DNA of 35,005 nucleotides from Phocaeicola_A sp964432715 (GTDB lineage: Bacteria > Bacteroidota > Bacteroidia > Bacteroidales > Bacteroidaceae), in the NCBI GenBank assembly GCA_964432715.1, contig CAYSOW010000008.1, positions 1-35,005 on the forward strand, read 5' to 3'. The position numbers were made by a program, and so were the translations under genes. Under the pieces are notes generated by a model. The model saw nothing but the letters and a program-made list of their open reading frames with translations, had not been told where the DNA came from and did not search any database. This document shows positions 24,505 through 33,287 of this stretch, one piece after another; within the stretch, counting starts at the first letter, position 1, and each line of letters begins with the position of its first letter.

Positions 24505-24990
24505 ATGAAAGAAATCACACTCACCACAACCGTCCGCGTATGCTCCTTCGATGAGCTGGAGGCGCAGGACCAAGCACTGATTGAGCAGGCCAAAGCAGCC
24601 ACTCGTCGCAGTTATGCCCCCTATTCCCAATTCCAGGTGGGCGCCGCCGTACGTCTGGAAGGCGGAGTCACGGTGGAAGGATGCAACCAAGAGAATGCGG
24701 CCTATCCCTCCGGACTGTGTGCCGAGCGCACCACCCTCTTTTATGCCAATGCACAATATCCCGACAAGGCCGTAGAGGCGCTGGCCATTGCCGCCTACAC
24801 GCAGGGCGACTTCACCGCCAGTCCCATCACTCCTTGCGGTGCCTGCCGTCAGGTCATTCTGGAGACCGAACACCGTTTCCAGCGTCCCATCCGCATCTTG
24901 CTCTACAGCAAGACGCAAGTACTTCAGATAGAAGGTATCGAAGCCCTGCTGCCCCTCACTTTTGTGGCAGAGAGCCTCACAGGAAAATAA
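24505..24990 (+). CDS. cdd: Cytidine deaminase
   Basis: A 161-aa zinc enzyme deaminating cytidine and deoxycytidine for pyrimidine salvage. The zinc ligands and proton shuttle are Cys72-Ala-Glu74 in GLCAERTTLFY and Cys111/Cys114 in TPCGACRQV. The AAxxRSYAPYSQFQVGAAV segment is the family nucleoside-binding N-terminus. The length fits the small tetrameric class, with a modest N-terminal extension. The start at 24505 is chosen because the 18 extra codons upstream overlap the promoter. A shared terminator separates it from convergent dnaJ. Confidence 0.95.
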   Translation: MKEITLTTTVRVCSFDELEAQDQALIEQAKAATRRSYAPYSQFQVGAAVRLEGGVTVEGCNQENAAYPSGLCAERTTLFYANAQYPDKAVEALAIAAYTQGDFTASPITPCGACRQVILETEHRFQRPIRILLYSKTQVLQIEGIEALLPLTFVAESLTGK

Positions 24991-24995
24991 AACAG

Positions 24996-25041
24996 AAGGC
25001 CACGCCCTCACCCGACTTGCATCAGGGAAGGCGTGGCCTTT
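24996..25041. terminator. Bidirectional terminator between cdd and dnaJ
   Basis: AAGGCCACGCC (24996-25006) pairs perfectly with GGCGTGGCCTT (25030-25040) around a 23-base loop. T-rich sequence follows on both strands (minus strand CTGTTTTATTTTCC), suiting the convergent genes. Confidence 0.85.
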
Positions 25042-25079
25042 CACTTTATGATTCACCTTATTGGAAAGTAATCAAATCT

Positions 25080-26231
25080 TTATCCGAACCAGCTGCGGAA
25101 CTTCTTGAAGATCTTACTCTTCAGGTCATCGTTCGGCGCAAAGTTCTTTGACTCTGCCAACTTCTGCAGCATCTGCGTCTCCTCCTTGCTCAATTTCTCA
25201 GGCACATAGATACTGATGTTCACCAGCAAGTCGCCGCGACCATATTGGTTGAGTCGAGGCAAGCCCTTGCCACTCAAACGGCGCACCGTACCCGGCTGAA
25301 TACCCGCCTCCAGTTTGATACGTACCTTACCGTCGATGGTAGGCACCTCCACAGAGCCACCCAAGGCAGCCGTAGTAAACGGCAACAGCAAGTTGTAGAC
25401 CAAGTCGTCATCCTGACGAATCAACTCGGGATGCTCCTCCTCCTCAATGCGAATCAGCAAATCGCCCGGCACGCCATTCATTCGTCCCGCGTTACCTTTG
25501 CCCTGCATAGAGAACTGCATACCCTCGGCTACACCGGCCGGGATGTTCACCTCCACAACCTCTTCGCCCATGACTACACCTTCGCCACCGCACTCTTTAC
25601 ATTTTGTCTTGATAATCTTACCGGTACCGTGACACTTCGGACAAGCCGCCTGTGTCTGCACCATACCGAAGATGCTCTGCTGCGTACGCATCACGTGACC
25701 CGTACCCTTACATTCCGTACAAGTCTCCACCTGACCGTCCTCAGCACCCGAGCCGTGACAGTGGGTACAGGGCACATACTTCTTCAGACGGAATTTCTTC
25801 GTTGCGCCCGAAGCCACCTCTTTCAAGTTCACCTTCACGCGAACACGCAAGTCGGAACCGCGGAAACGTGTCGGCTGAGCAGCACCACCGCCAAAGCCGC
25901 CTCTACCTCCGCCGAAGATATCACCGAACATGGAGAAGATGTCATCCATAGACATGCCCTGACCGCCACTAAAGCCGCCAAAGCCACCGCCCATGCCGGA
26001 AGCACCGCCCATACCTGCGTGACCGAACTGATCGTAACGCGCACGCTTATCCGGGTTGCTCAGCACGTCATACGCCTCAGCAGCCTCCTTAAACTTCTCC
26101 TCGGCCTCCTTGTCGCCCGGGTTCTTATCCGGGTGATACTGGATAGCCTTCTTACGGTAAGCTTTCTTTATTTCATCCGCCGACGCATTCTTGTCGACGC
26201 CCAGCACTTCGTAATAATCTCTTTTAGCCAT
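25080..26231 (-). CDS. dnaJ: Chaperone DnaJ
   Basis: A 383-aa type I Hsp40 cochaperone for DnaK (E. coli 376 aa). The J domain has the HPD motif at residues 33-35 (YHPDKNPGD). A Gly/Phe-rich linker follows (GGGFGGFSGGQG and related). The zinc domain has four repeats: CTHCHGSG, CTECKGTG, CPKCHGTG and CKECGGEG. The C-terminal substrate-binding domains are complete. It is 18 bp downstream of grpE and shares its promoter. dnaK itself is not in the window. Confidence 0.97.
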   Translation of the reverse strand: MAKRDYYEVLGVDKNASADEIKKAYRKKAIQYHPDKNPGDKEAEEKFKEAAEAYDVLSNPDKRARYDQFGHAGMGGASGMGGGFGGFSGGQGMSMDDIFSMFGDIFGGGRGGFGGGAAQPTRFRGSDLRVRVKVNLKEVASGATKKFRLKKYVPCTHCHGSGAEDGQVETCTECKGTGHVMRTQQSIFGMVQTQAACPKCHGTGKIIKTKCKECGGEGVVMGEEVVEVNIPAGVAEGMQFSMQGKGNAGRMNGVPGDLLIRIEEEEHPELIRQDDDLVYNLLLPFTTAALGGSVEVPTIDGKVRIKLEAGIQPGTVRRLSGKGLPRLNQYGRGDLLVNISIYVPEKLSKEETQMLQKLAESKNFAPNDDLKSKIFKKFRSWFG

Positions 26232-26249
26232 AAGAAATCCTTTCCTTCG

Positions 26250-26864
26250 TTATTGTGCCACAACCACTTTAGCGTGACGAATCACCTTCTCATTCAGGGT
26301 ATAACCCGTCTGCACGCAGTCGAGCACCTTACCCTTTGCCTCCTCCGTGGGAGCAGGCACCATGGCAATCGCCTCGTGATAATCCGTATCAAACGGCTGT
26401 TCTGCCGTCTCAATCACCTTCAAGCCCTCTTGCTGAAGCACCTTCAGGAACTTCTGATAGATGAGTTCCACGCCCTGGCTCAAAGCCTCAGCCTCTTCAC
26501 TCTTCTTCATGTTCTGCAGCGCACGCTCCATGTCGTCAATCACCGGGAGAATCGACACAATCACCTTCTCGCCCGCACTCTTGATGAGTTCCGATTTCTC
26601 CTTCAAGGTACGTTTGCGGTAATTGTCGAACTCAGCCGACAAGCGCAAATACTTGTCCTGCTGCTCCGCGATTTTCGCCTCAGCATCCGCCAAAAGTTGC
26701 TCACTATCCTTCTCTGTAGAGGCAGCCTCCTCAGGGGCAGCCTGCTCCTCATTTGCCTGAGCTTCCGCCTGCGCTTGCTCCTCGGCGGCAGCCTGCTCCT
26801 GCTGAGCCTCTGCCTGTTCGTTACGAAGTTCCTCTTCCATACGTTCTTTTTCTGTAGGGTTCAT
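26250..26864 (-). CDS. grpE: GrpE nucleotide exchange factor
   Basis: About 204 aa from the ATG at 26864 (MNPTEKERMEEEL), the start that aligns with other Bacteroides GrpE proteins as I recall them. The N-terminal third is a Glu/Ala/Gln-rich coiled coil; the core follows with LRLSAEFDNYRKRTLKEK, LPVIDDMERAL, TDYHEAIAMVPAPTEEAKG and LDCVQTGYTLNEKVIRHAKV. It releases ADP from DnaK. A second in-frame ATG at 26933 has an AAGGAG sequence at good spacing and would add 23 mostly basic residues (MSRKNRRDKRQKQQ and on), so the longer form cannot be excluded. Confidence 0.93.
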   Translation of the reverse strand: MNPTEKERMEEELRNEQAEAQQEQAAAEEQAQAEAQANEEQAAPEEAASTEKDSEQLLADAEAKIAEQQDKYLRLSAEFDNYRKRTLKEKSELIKSAGEKVIVSILPVIDDMERALQNMKKSEEAEALSQGVELIYQKFLKVLQQEGLKVIETAEQPFDTDYHEAIAMVPAPTEEAKGKVLDCVQTGYTLNEKVIRHAKVVVAQ

Positions 26865-26967
26865 ATCTTTTGATTCTCTTTGTTTACTAAATTGTTGTTT
26901 CTGACGTTTGTCACGTCTGTTTTTTCTGCTCATGGTATTGCTCCTTTCATCAATGGTCTACACTTGA

Positions 26968-27023
26968 AAATCAACAAAACTCTTGCCAAGTCAGTTGATT
27001 TCGCCAAAGAAATTGCAAAAATA
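26968..27023 (-). promoter_or_regulatory. grpE-dnaJ promoter and leader dyad
   Basis: The minus strand carries TATTTTTG (27023-27016), a -7 element for the chaperone operon. The start of the transcript contains AAATCAAC (minus strand 27001-26994) and GTTGATTT (26975-26968), able to form an 8-bp stem around an 18-base loop with an inner CTTGGCAAG. No CIRCE element (TTAGCACTC-N9-GAGTGCTAA) was found. Confidence 0.5.
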
Positions 27024-27066
27024 GATAATTTTATCCGAAATGCGTCAGAATGACACAGATTTTGTG

Positions 27067-27074
27067 TACCTTTG
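27067..27074 (+). promoter_or_regulatory. ABC-F gene -7 element
   Basis: TACCTTTG matches TAnnTTTG, 32 bp before the ATG; the -33 position is not conserved. Confidence 0.55.
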
Positions 27075-27106
27075 CATGTTCAAAATAAAATAGGTATATA
27101 AGAAGT

Positions 27107-28723
27107 ATGATTACAGTTTCGAATCTTGCTATTCAATTTGGTAAAAGGGTTTTATACAACGACGTCAACCTGAAGTTCACGAATGGAAATATTTACGGAG
27201 TCATCGGTGCCAACGGTGCCGGTAAGTCCACCTTTCTGAGAGCCATCTCGGGCGAGCTGGAGCCTACCAAAGGTTCTGTCACGCTGGGACCGGGCGAGCG
27301 TCTCTCTGTCTTGTCGCAGGACCACTTCAAGTGGGACCAGTACACGGTGATGGACACTGTGATGATGGGTCATACGGTGCTTTGGGACATCATGAAGCAG
27401 CGCGAGGAGCTCTATGCGAAGACTGATTTTACGGATGAGGATGGTTTGAAGGTTTCGGAACTGGAGGAGAAGTTTGCCGAGCTGGATGGTTGGAACGCTG
27501 AGAGCGACGCTGCCACCTTGCTGAGCGGCTTGGGCATCTCGGAGGATAAACACTATCAGCTGATGGGCGACTTGAGTGGTAAGGAGAAGGTGCGTGTCAT
27601 GTTGGCACAGGCGCTCTACGGTAACCCTGACAACTTGTTGCTCGATGAGCCGACCAACGACCTCGATATGGAGACCGTGACTTGGTTGGAGGAGTACTTG
27701 GCCAACTTTGAGCACACGGTGTTGGTGGTGAGCCACGACCGTCACTTCCTGGATGCCGTATGTACCCACACAGTAGATATCGACTTCGGCAAGGTGAACC
27801 TCTTTGCCGGTAACTATAGCTTCTGGTACGAGAGTAGCCAGTTAGCACTCCGTCAGCAGCAGAACCAGAAGGCAAAGGCGGAAGAGAAGAAGAAGGAGTT
27901 GGAGGAGTTCATCCGCCGATTCTCTGCCAATGTGGCAAAGAGTAAGCAGACCACCAGTCGTAAGAAGATGTTGGAGAAGCTGAATGTGGAGGAGATTAAA
28001 CCCTCTTCACGTAAGTATCCGGGCATCATCTTCACACCGGAGCGCGAACCGGGCAACCAGATTCTGGAGGTATCGGGCTTGCGTGCCGAGATGGAGGATG
28101 GCACCGTGCTCTTCAGCGATGTCAACTTCAATGTGGAGAAGGGTGACAAGATTGTCTTCCTGAGCCACAACCCGCGTGCCATGACGGCTTTCTTCGAGAT
28201 TATCAACGGTAATCAGAAGCCGGCTGCCGGTCACTTCAACTGGGGTGTCACCATCACTACGGCTTACTTGCCGCTGGATAACACCAATTTCTTCAACTGC
28301 GACCTGAACTTGGTGGATTGGTTGAGCCAGTTCGGTGAGGGCAACGAGGTGTACATGAAGGGTTTCTTGGGCCGTATGCTCTTCTCGGGCGAGGAGGTGC
28401 TGAAGAAGGTGAATGTGCTCTCCGGAGGTGAGAAGATGCGTTGTATGATTGCACGTATGCAGCTGAAGAATGCCAACTGTTTGATTCTGGACACGCCGAC
28501 CAACCACTTGGATTTGGAGTCTATCCAGGCGTTCAACAACAACCTGAAGACTTACAAGGGTAACATTCTCTTCTCTTCTCACGACCACGAGTTCATTGAG
28601 ACGGTGGCCAACCGTGTGATTGAGTTGACTCCGAACGGCATCATCGACAAGATGATGAGTTACGACGAGTACATCACCAGCGATCACATCAAGGAGATGC
28701 GAGCTCGCATGTACAATGCTTAA
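27107..28723 (+). CDS. ABC-F family ATPase (YbiT-like) with degenerate second site
   Basis: A 538-aa cytosolic twin-ATPase without membrane segments, of the ABC-F class that acts on ribosomes. NBD1 has an intact Walker A (GANGAGKST, 34-42), Walker B LLLDEPTNDLD with Glu181, and a switch His210; its signature is LSGKE (156-160) in place of LSGGE. The linker (about 245-300) is a Lys/Glu-rich helical hairpin. NBD2 has a canonical signature LSGGEK (439-443) but its Walker A position reads FLSHNPRAMT (351-360) with no P-loop, and Walker B is LDTPTNHLD, with Thr463 replacing the catalytic Glu. YbiT-like placement is by overall similarity. It is a single gene with its own terminator. Confidence 0.9.
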   Translation: MITVSNLAIQFGKRVLYNDVNLKFTNGNIYGVIGANGAGKSTFLRAISGELEPTKGSVTLGPGERLSVLSQDHFKWDQYTVMDTVMMGHTVLWDIMKQREELYAKTDFTDEDGLKVSELEEKFAELDGWNAESDAATLLSGLGISEDKHYQLMGDLSGKEKVRVMLAQALYGNPDNLLLDEPTNDLDMETVTWLEEYLANFEHTVLVVSHDRHFLDAVCTHTVDIDFGKVNLFAGNYSFWYESSQLALRQQQNQKAKAEEKKKELEEFIRRFSANVAKSKQTTSRKKMLEKLNVEEIKPSSRKYPGIIFTPEREPGNQILEVSGLRAEMEDGTVLFSDVNFNVEKGDKIVFLSHNPRAMTAFFEIINGNQKPAAGHFNWGVTITTAYLPLDNTNFFNCDLNLVDWLSQFGEGNEVYMKGFLGRMLFSGEEVLKKVNVLSGGEKMRCMIARMQLKNANCLILDTPTNHLDLESIQAFNNNLKTYKGNILFSSHDHEFIETVANRVIELTPNGIIDKMMSYDEYITSDHIKEMRARMYNA

Positions 28724-28745
28724 TCGTATGTACTAATCATATAGC

Positions 28746-28789
28746 AAGGACGTATCCGAGATTATTTCGGGTACGTCCTTCTTTTTTTT
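28746..28789. terminator. Rho-independent terminator after ABC-F gene
   Basis: A 14-bp stem (28746-28759 with 28767-28780, AAGGACGTA...TACGTCCTT, one G-U pair) with a 7-base loop is followed by CTTTTTTTT. It lies between convergent genes and also closes the fimbrial operon side. Confidence 0.9.
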
Positions 28790-28797
28790 AATGTGAA

Positions 28798-30957
28798 TTA
28801 CCTATTTCGGATGGCACGCACAGGGTGCGTAGTGTCGCGCGATGCAGCTGTTCCGCCGAGTAAGTAAGAATCATCTGATGTGGAGGTGGACGACCAATAG
28901 TTGTCAAGGTTCTCGCCATCGGGATAATCATTTTGCTCCACCGCGGGGAGATACCATTTCAATGCTATCAGTTCCAGCGATTGGGTGGAAGAGTTACCTT
29001 CATTAGTCTCCATGCCTGTGGTGACGATATTATAGGGATTCTTTTTGAGAATGTAACTCAGAATACCCGGTTCGGTTTCATTGACAATCTTGTCACATAA
29101 CTTAGCCTCCTCCGTACTATTAGTTAGTTCGGGCACACGGTACATATGTTCATCCTCTTTGCCATATTCAATCTTATAGGTATTTTTTATAGCTACTTCA
29201 AACGGACAGACATCACTAAGGATATCCAATTTGCTCATATTCTCCGTATTGGTATAACCATCTGTCCGACTATCTATACCCTCCAGCACCAAGGGAATCT
29301 TTGAATAATCAATCATAAAGTAACGACGTGTTTCAATAAGACTAGGTTGAAAAGTCATTTTATCATTGGTGATTACATAGCTACTGGCATAATATTGACT
29401 AATCAAATTGGGCAGCACCCACCTATAAGCCAGCACACCGCCTGAATTAAGTCGCTCGTAAGGAATGATATACACTGACACTTTACTACGTGTAAATCCA
29501 TAATCACCGGATTCCTTATCATCTTCTACCTCCCATCCGTAGCCCGAGCCCGTCCATGCCGGATGATGCTGCTTAAGTTCAGTATTGGTGGCAATAGAGG
29601 TCTTGCCATCAGCAGAAGCGAGCGAGAAGGTGAAGGTACGATCTTCCTTCGTAGCATTCTCAGGAGCAAAGATACGCACTTGGTAGGTGCCGGGGCCCGT
29701 ACCCGATAATGTATTGCTACCACGGGAGTTATCGGTCCAATAACCCTCTTTGACAAAAGAGTTCACCTTCGATTCCAGTTGCATAGAGACATCCCTTCCG
29801 TCATCATCTTTAGAAGAACCGGAAGCAGTGATGGTCCAGGCGTAGTCACTACGAATACCCGCCACAGTAATGGTGGCAGTAGTCGTGACATAATGAGAAT
29901 CGAGCGTCTGCTTATCGAAGGATATTTGCAATTCCGGAGCGACACAGATGCTATAGCGATAGCGCTCCCCTTGCGCCCATTTTTGTCCTTTAAGGGAATA
30001 GGTATAAGTGTGAGAATCCGTATTTCCCGCACGCGTGTAGTCCACCTCTATCCGTGCATCGTCAGCGAGTTCCTGCGGCAGCAGAATGAGTCGCTGATCA
30101 TCTTTAAACTCGTTTCCGGACTCCGGACTGAAGGTGTAGGTGGCAGCACCCGTGGGCGTCGACCAGCCATCGGTAAAACTATAGGTGGAGGCATTCGCAA
30201 TGCCCACCACACGTACCTCATGGATGGTACCGTCCAGCAGTCCTGTATTGCCCATTACAAACTCCACTGCCGAACAAAGGTGAGTGAAGCTTAGTGGCAC
30301 AGAGGCATTGTAGTTACCCTCCACCCCGGTGACCGTAGCCCTCATCAGGTCCACCTGATTAGCCGGATCATCGGGCGTAGTGTAAGAAAAAGAGTTGCGG
30401 CTGTTGTCCTGAGGATAGGTAACAGCAGCACCGGCCGGAGCCACGGCGTAAAAGTTGACCGTGAACTCATCTCCGGGCCAATAATATGTATGGTTGTTTT
30501 CGTATTGCCAAGGTAAATCGTCGGAAGTGGGACGCGTATTGGTCTCATCCCGGAAAAGGTAAGCAGAGCTTTGGTCGACTTTTTTCACCAACTGGGCCGA
30601 CACACTGAAGCTATCGAAGTTGTTGCCGGTGATAAACGAGCCGCGGGTGACCGCTTCGGCCTCTTGCGCCTCCCAAGGGAGGATTTGGCCATAGATGGGA
30701 AGCGAGTCACGGGTGGCAGCATTGATAGCCACTCCGTTCCATGCGGACTCTTCTGCAGCAGAAGAGCGTGTCACGGCATTGTCCACCGTGGCGGTACTGA
30801 AGCAGATCTGTTGGGTGGCACGGGCGTCACTGTCCGCATCCACCAAATCTTGGTCACTGCAACCGGCAAGCAGTCCCAAGGCAGCGCTTACGACCCATGT
30901 AGCACACAGGCCCATCATCTTGCGTCCCGAAAAGAGCGCAGCTTTTATTTCGTTCAT
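28798..30957 (-). CDS. Fimbrillin family lipoprotein, large multidomain (possible tip subunit)
   Basis: A 719-aa exported lipoprotein, last gene of the fimbrial operon. The signal peptide ends in a lipobox LLAGC with Cys33; ATGs at codons 14 and 15 would give a more usual signal length. Residues about 50-340 look like a fimbrillin (Mfa-like) domain, with the motif PLSFTHLCSAVEFV and the basic residues of VTRSS typical of trypsin-like maturation sites. Residues about 340-450 resemble a BACON/Ig-like beta domain (ISFDKQTLDSHYVTTTATI). The C-terminal region ends in WYLPAVEQ, NYWSSTS and HPVRAIRNR, a pattern seen in FISUMP/Lcl-like carbohydrate or adhesion domains. Size and operon position suggest a tip or minor subunit. 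Domain limits are estimates. Confidence 0.75.
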   Translation of the reverse strand: MNEIKAALFSGRKMMGLCATWVVSAALGLLAGCSDQDLVDADSDARATQQICFSTATVDNAVTRSSAAEESAWNGVAINAATRDSLPIYGQILPWEAQEAEAVTRGSFITGNNFDSFSVSAQLVKKVDQSSAYLFRDETNTRPTSDDLPWQYENNHTYYWPGDEFTVNFYAVAPAGAAVTYPQDNSRNSFSYTTPDDPANQVDLMRATVTGVEGNYNASVPLSFTHLCSAVEFVMGNTGLLDGTIHEVRVVGIANASTYSFTDGWSTPTGAATYTFSPESGNEFKDDQRLILLPQELADDARIEVDYTRAGNTDSHTYTYSLKGQKWAQGERYRYSICVAPELQISFDKQTLDSHYVTTTATITVAGIRSDYAWTITASGSSKDDDGRDVSMQLESKVNSFVKEGYWTDNSRGSNTLSGTGPGTYQVRIFAPENATKEDRTFTFSLASADGKTSIATNTELKQHHPAWTGSGYGWEVEDDKESGDYGFTRSKVSVYIIPYERLNSGGVLAYRWVLPNLISQYYASSYVITNDKMTFQPSLIETRRYFMIDYSKIPLVLEGIDSRTDGYTNTENMSKLDILSDVCPFEVAIKNTYKIEYGKEDEHMYRVPELTNSTEEAKLCDKIVNETEPGILSYILKKNPYNIVTTGMETNEGNSSTQSLELIALKWYLPAVEQNDYPDGENLDNYWSSTSTSDDSYLLGGTAASRDTTHPVRAIRNR

Positions 30958-30986
30958 CGTATTGCGTTTTTAAGTGTTTGTAAGAA

Positions 30987-31042
30987 AAATACAAAAGGCG
31001 CCCGTGCTCCACGCACAGACCACATTTCGCGCGAGCGCCCTT
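30987..31042 (-). terminator. GC-rich hairpin between the two fimbrillin genes
   Basis: On the minus strand AAGGGCGC (31042-31035) pairs with GCGCCTT (31001-30995) with one bulged G, enclosing a further GTGC/GCAC stem, and is followed by TTGTATTTTTC. It could be a partial terminator reducing expression of the distal 719-aa gene. Confidence 0.45.
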
Positions 31043-31062
31043 ATGTGTTTTAAAGTTTTAGT

Positions 31063-32130
31063 TTATTCTATAGGGGGCACCGAGGCCTCAATAGGAACAA
31101 AATAAGTCCACTGATCATCATCCACATAATCACCCCAATCTTCAACAGATGCGGTAAACTTGATGGTTTCCAGACTTCCGGCAAGAGAGTCCTCCATCAT
31201 ACGGATGGTGAAGTTATAAGCATAACCGGGTTTAAACTCAACACCTGAAATCGTGGCAGTAGGAGTAACGGTTTTATATTCCATACCATCCAAATAGATG
31301 GTAGCCTTAAATGTCACAGTGTAGCTTACATCACTTCCTGCAGGAATCACCAGATTCTCGATGGTACAAGGCGTTACCTCTTTGCCATTTCTAGTTCTTC
31401 TGGTAATATATTGGCTACTTTCAGTAGTTTCAGAATCTCCAAACGAAAGCGCGGTAGTACCTTGCTTTTGATTGCTCCATACTGCGCCGTGTGCAGTGCT
31501 ACTCAGTTTCACGTCACCCGACTCAATCGGATTGGTCATCTTAATATCAGTAATCTTGGCCTCCAGAGGAGTAGTGTATTGATTGGTCTCATTATAGAAT
31601 GAGATTCTCACCTTAGCCAACTGATGCTTGAAAGTAAATGCAACAGCCTCGTTGCCGGACTCCAGACCGGTAGCCGTCTGTTCACTGTAAATCAAGTCCG
31701 TTTTACCGTCAGACTGGAATCCTGTAACCTGAGGCTCAGCCACACGCGTTTTGTTCTCACCATTGATAGAGAGTGTACCGTTGTTTCCTGCAATAGCAGA
31801 AAAAGTATAACTACCACCATTGAGCCAATACTTGGTATCTGAACTTACCCACATAGAACTACCGGTCGGGTACGTCTTATATTCAACCGTCGTACCATTA
31901 AACACCTGATCAGCTACAGTCCCTTTAGAAACCCAGCCATAAACCTGAAAACCTGTAAGGGTTTCAGTGGTAAAACTAGGATCCGATACTGCACGTGTAT
32001 TATTATCCACAAAAGCACTAGTAAATTGAATCTCTTTTCCAGTGGGGGCCTCCACTGTTTCATCGTTGCTGCATGATGCAAGCAAAGCGATGGCGGCCAA
32101 CGCAAGGCCGGGAATCATCTGTTTTTTCAT
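31063..32130 (-). CDS. Fimbrillin family protein (Mfa-like), candidate major subunit
   Basis: A 355-aa lipoprotein with signal peptide and lipobox ALLASC (Cys20). The mature protein begins with a short strand and an Arg at 46 (NNTRAVSD), the position where Bacteroidales fimbrillins are cut by a trypsin-like protease to allow strand exchange. The fimbrillin motif VAFTFKHQLAKVRISF and the C-terminal VEFKPGYAYNFTIRM and VEDWGDYVDD are characteristic. It is built of beta strands throughout. It lies 65 bp downstream of the DUF5119 gene and 105 bp upstream of the large subunit gene. A structural pilus subunit is the best reading; an anchor protein is possible. Confidence 0.82.
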   Translation of the reverse strand: MKKQMIPGLALAAIALLASCSNDETVEAPTGKEIQFTSAFVDNNTRAVSDPSFTTETLTGFQVYGWVSKGTVADQVFNGTTVEYKTYPTGSSMWVSSDTKYWLNGGSYTFSAIAGNNGTLSINGENKTRVAEPQVTGFQSDGKTDLIYSEQTATGLESGNEAVAFTFKHQLAKVRISFYNETNQYTTPLEAKITDIKMTNPIESGDVKLSSTAHGAVWSNQKQGTTALSFGDSETTESSQYITRRTRNGKEVTPCTIENLVIPAGSDVSYTVTFKATIYLDGMEYKTVTPTATISGVEFKPGYAYNFTIRMMEDSLAGSLETIKFTASVEDWGDYVDDDQWTYFVPIEASVPPIE

Positions 32131-32195
32131 AAGTTTTAATTTAGAATAGTTTTTTAATTAGTTTATATGATAATGTCTGCGTTTTTTTGTTTGTG

Positions 32196-33287
32196 TTAAT
32201 TGTCAAGAGGTAACAGGTAATCCTTGTATTCGCCCCAGCCATCCACATTGACATTCAGGCCGGAACCCGAGCCGGAGCCCACCTCCTGCACTTCGTCAAT
32301 CTGAATATCGTTGATAGTGATTACACCACCTTGCGGTTGCAGCGCCACCTGGTCGGTCACATCATAATCCATCGTCAGGATGACACCATTCACCAAGCGA
32401 AGTTCCAAGTTAAGTCCAAAACTGTTTTCACTGCGGCTTCGGCTGAAGAAGTTGTCCACATTAGAATTCAGCTGATAGCCCGGCACACCGAAAGTGTTCA
32501 CCTCCGCCTGCGCATAATCATCACACACGTTGCAATCAAAGAGCACCGTGGAGAGGTTGTCAGCAAAAGACTCACCATTGTAGAGCTTTACACTACCGGC
32601 CATTCCTGCCAAGGCACCACGAGCCAGCGCCACATATTCGCCACCACGCGCAAAGTTGAAGCGGATGACATAGGTGCAGACCAGCGGACTCATGTCCACA
32701 TGAAGCGTATCGGGCGTCTCAGAGGCATGAACCACCGAGTAATTCTCCACATAAGAAAAGTAAAGCATATCGGGCGCGGACACCGTGTTCTCCGCACGCG
32801 TACCCGTATTCACGTAAGGCGAGCCCTGATAAGAGCTGCGACTGACAGCGCGTGTAGTAACCGTAATTCCCGAGACATCAGGGTCATCGGCAAATACAAT
32901 GTACTCCGAGTCATTATTAAAGAAAAGCATTTGATGATCACCGGGAGTTATCTGCACAGTTCCACCGTTTGTTCCGAGGTTGTAAGTGCGTCGATTACCG
33001 TCTTCATCATAGAGCAAGCAACGTACACCCTTAGGCTTCGAAGGACGGAGTTCCGGCATCTCCTCGTCGAAGTAGTCAGTGGCCTCCACCACCCAACTAC
33101 CGTCCACATCCACCTCAGGGTCTTTATAATAGCTGTAATCCTCGTGCCACGACTGGTCGTAATGGAAGTTCAAGCGCACCTCATAGGTCAGCGCATGATC
33201 ATCATGATCCCAACAAAGGTCCTTGTGACAAGCGCTCAGCGATGCCGTCAGCGCCAAGCCAAGCGTGAAGAGTCTCATCGTTTTCAT
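32196..33287 (-). CDS. DUF5119 domain lipoprotein of the fimbrial operon
   Basis: A 363-aa lipoprotein with signal peptide and lipobox SLSAC (Cys20) followed by HKDLCWDHDDH. The N-terminal part (YEVRLNFHYDQSW, KGVRCLLYDEDG) and the later VCTYVIRFNF match DUF5119, a family found beside fimbrillin genes. Its C-terminus, VNVDGWGEYKDYLLPL, is like the end of the 355-aa fimbrillin. A GSGSGSG linker precedes that end. Its ATG overlaps the stop of the DUF3575 gene (ATGA), so the two are coupled. A role as fimbrial anchor or accessory subunit is inferred; function is not established. Confidence 0.8.
   Translation of the reverse strand: MKTMRLFTLGLALTASLSACHKDLCWDHDDHALTYEVRLNFHYDQSWHEDYSYYKDPEVDVDGSWVVEATDYFDEEMPELRPSKPKGVRCLLYDEDGNRRTYNLGTNGGTVQITPGDHQMLFFNNDSEYIVFADDPDVSGITVTTRAVSRSSYQGSPYVNTGTRAENTVSAPDMLYFSYVENYSVVHASETPDTLHVDMSPLVCTYVIRFNFARGGEYVALARGALAGMAGSVKLYNGESFADNLSTVLFDCNVCDDYAQAEVNTFGVPGYQLNSNVDNFFSRSRSENSFGLNLELRLVNGVILTMDYDVTDQVALQPQGGVITINDIQIDEVQEVGSGSGSGLNVNVDGWGEYKDYLLPLDN

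Noticed and set aside
25245..26873. A 542-codon open frame antisense to dnaJ and grpE
   Set aside because: Composition is His/Leu/Thr/Arg-rich as expected from reading the reverse of chaperone codons; both sense genes are complete.
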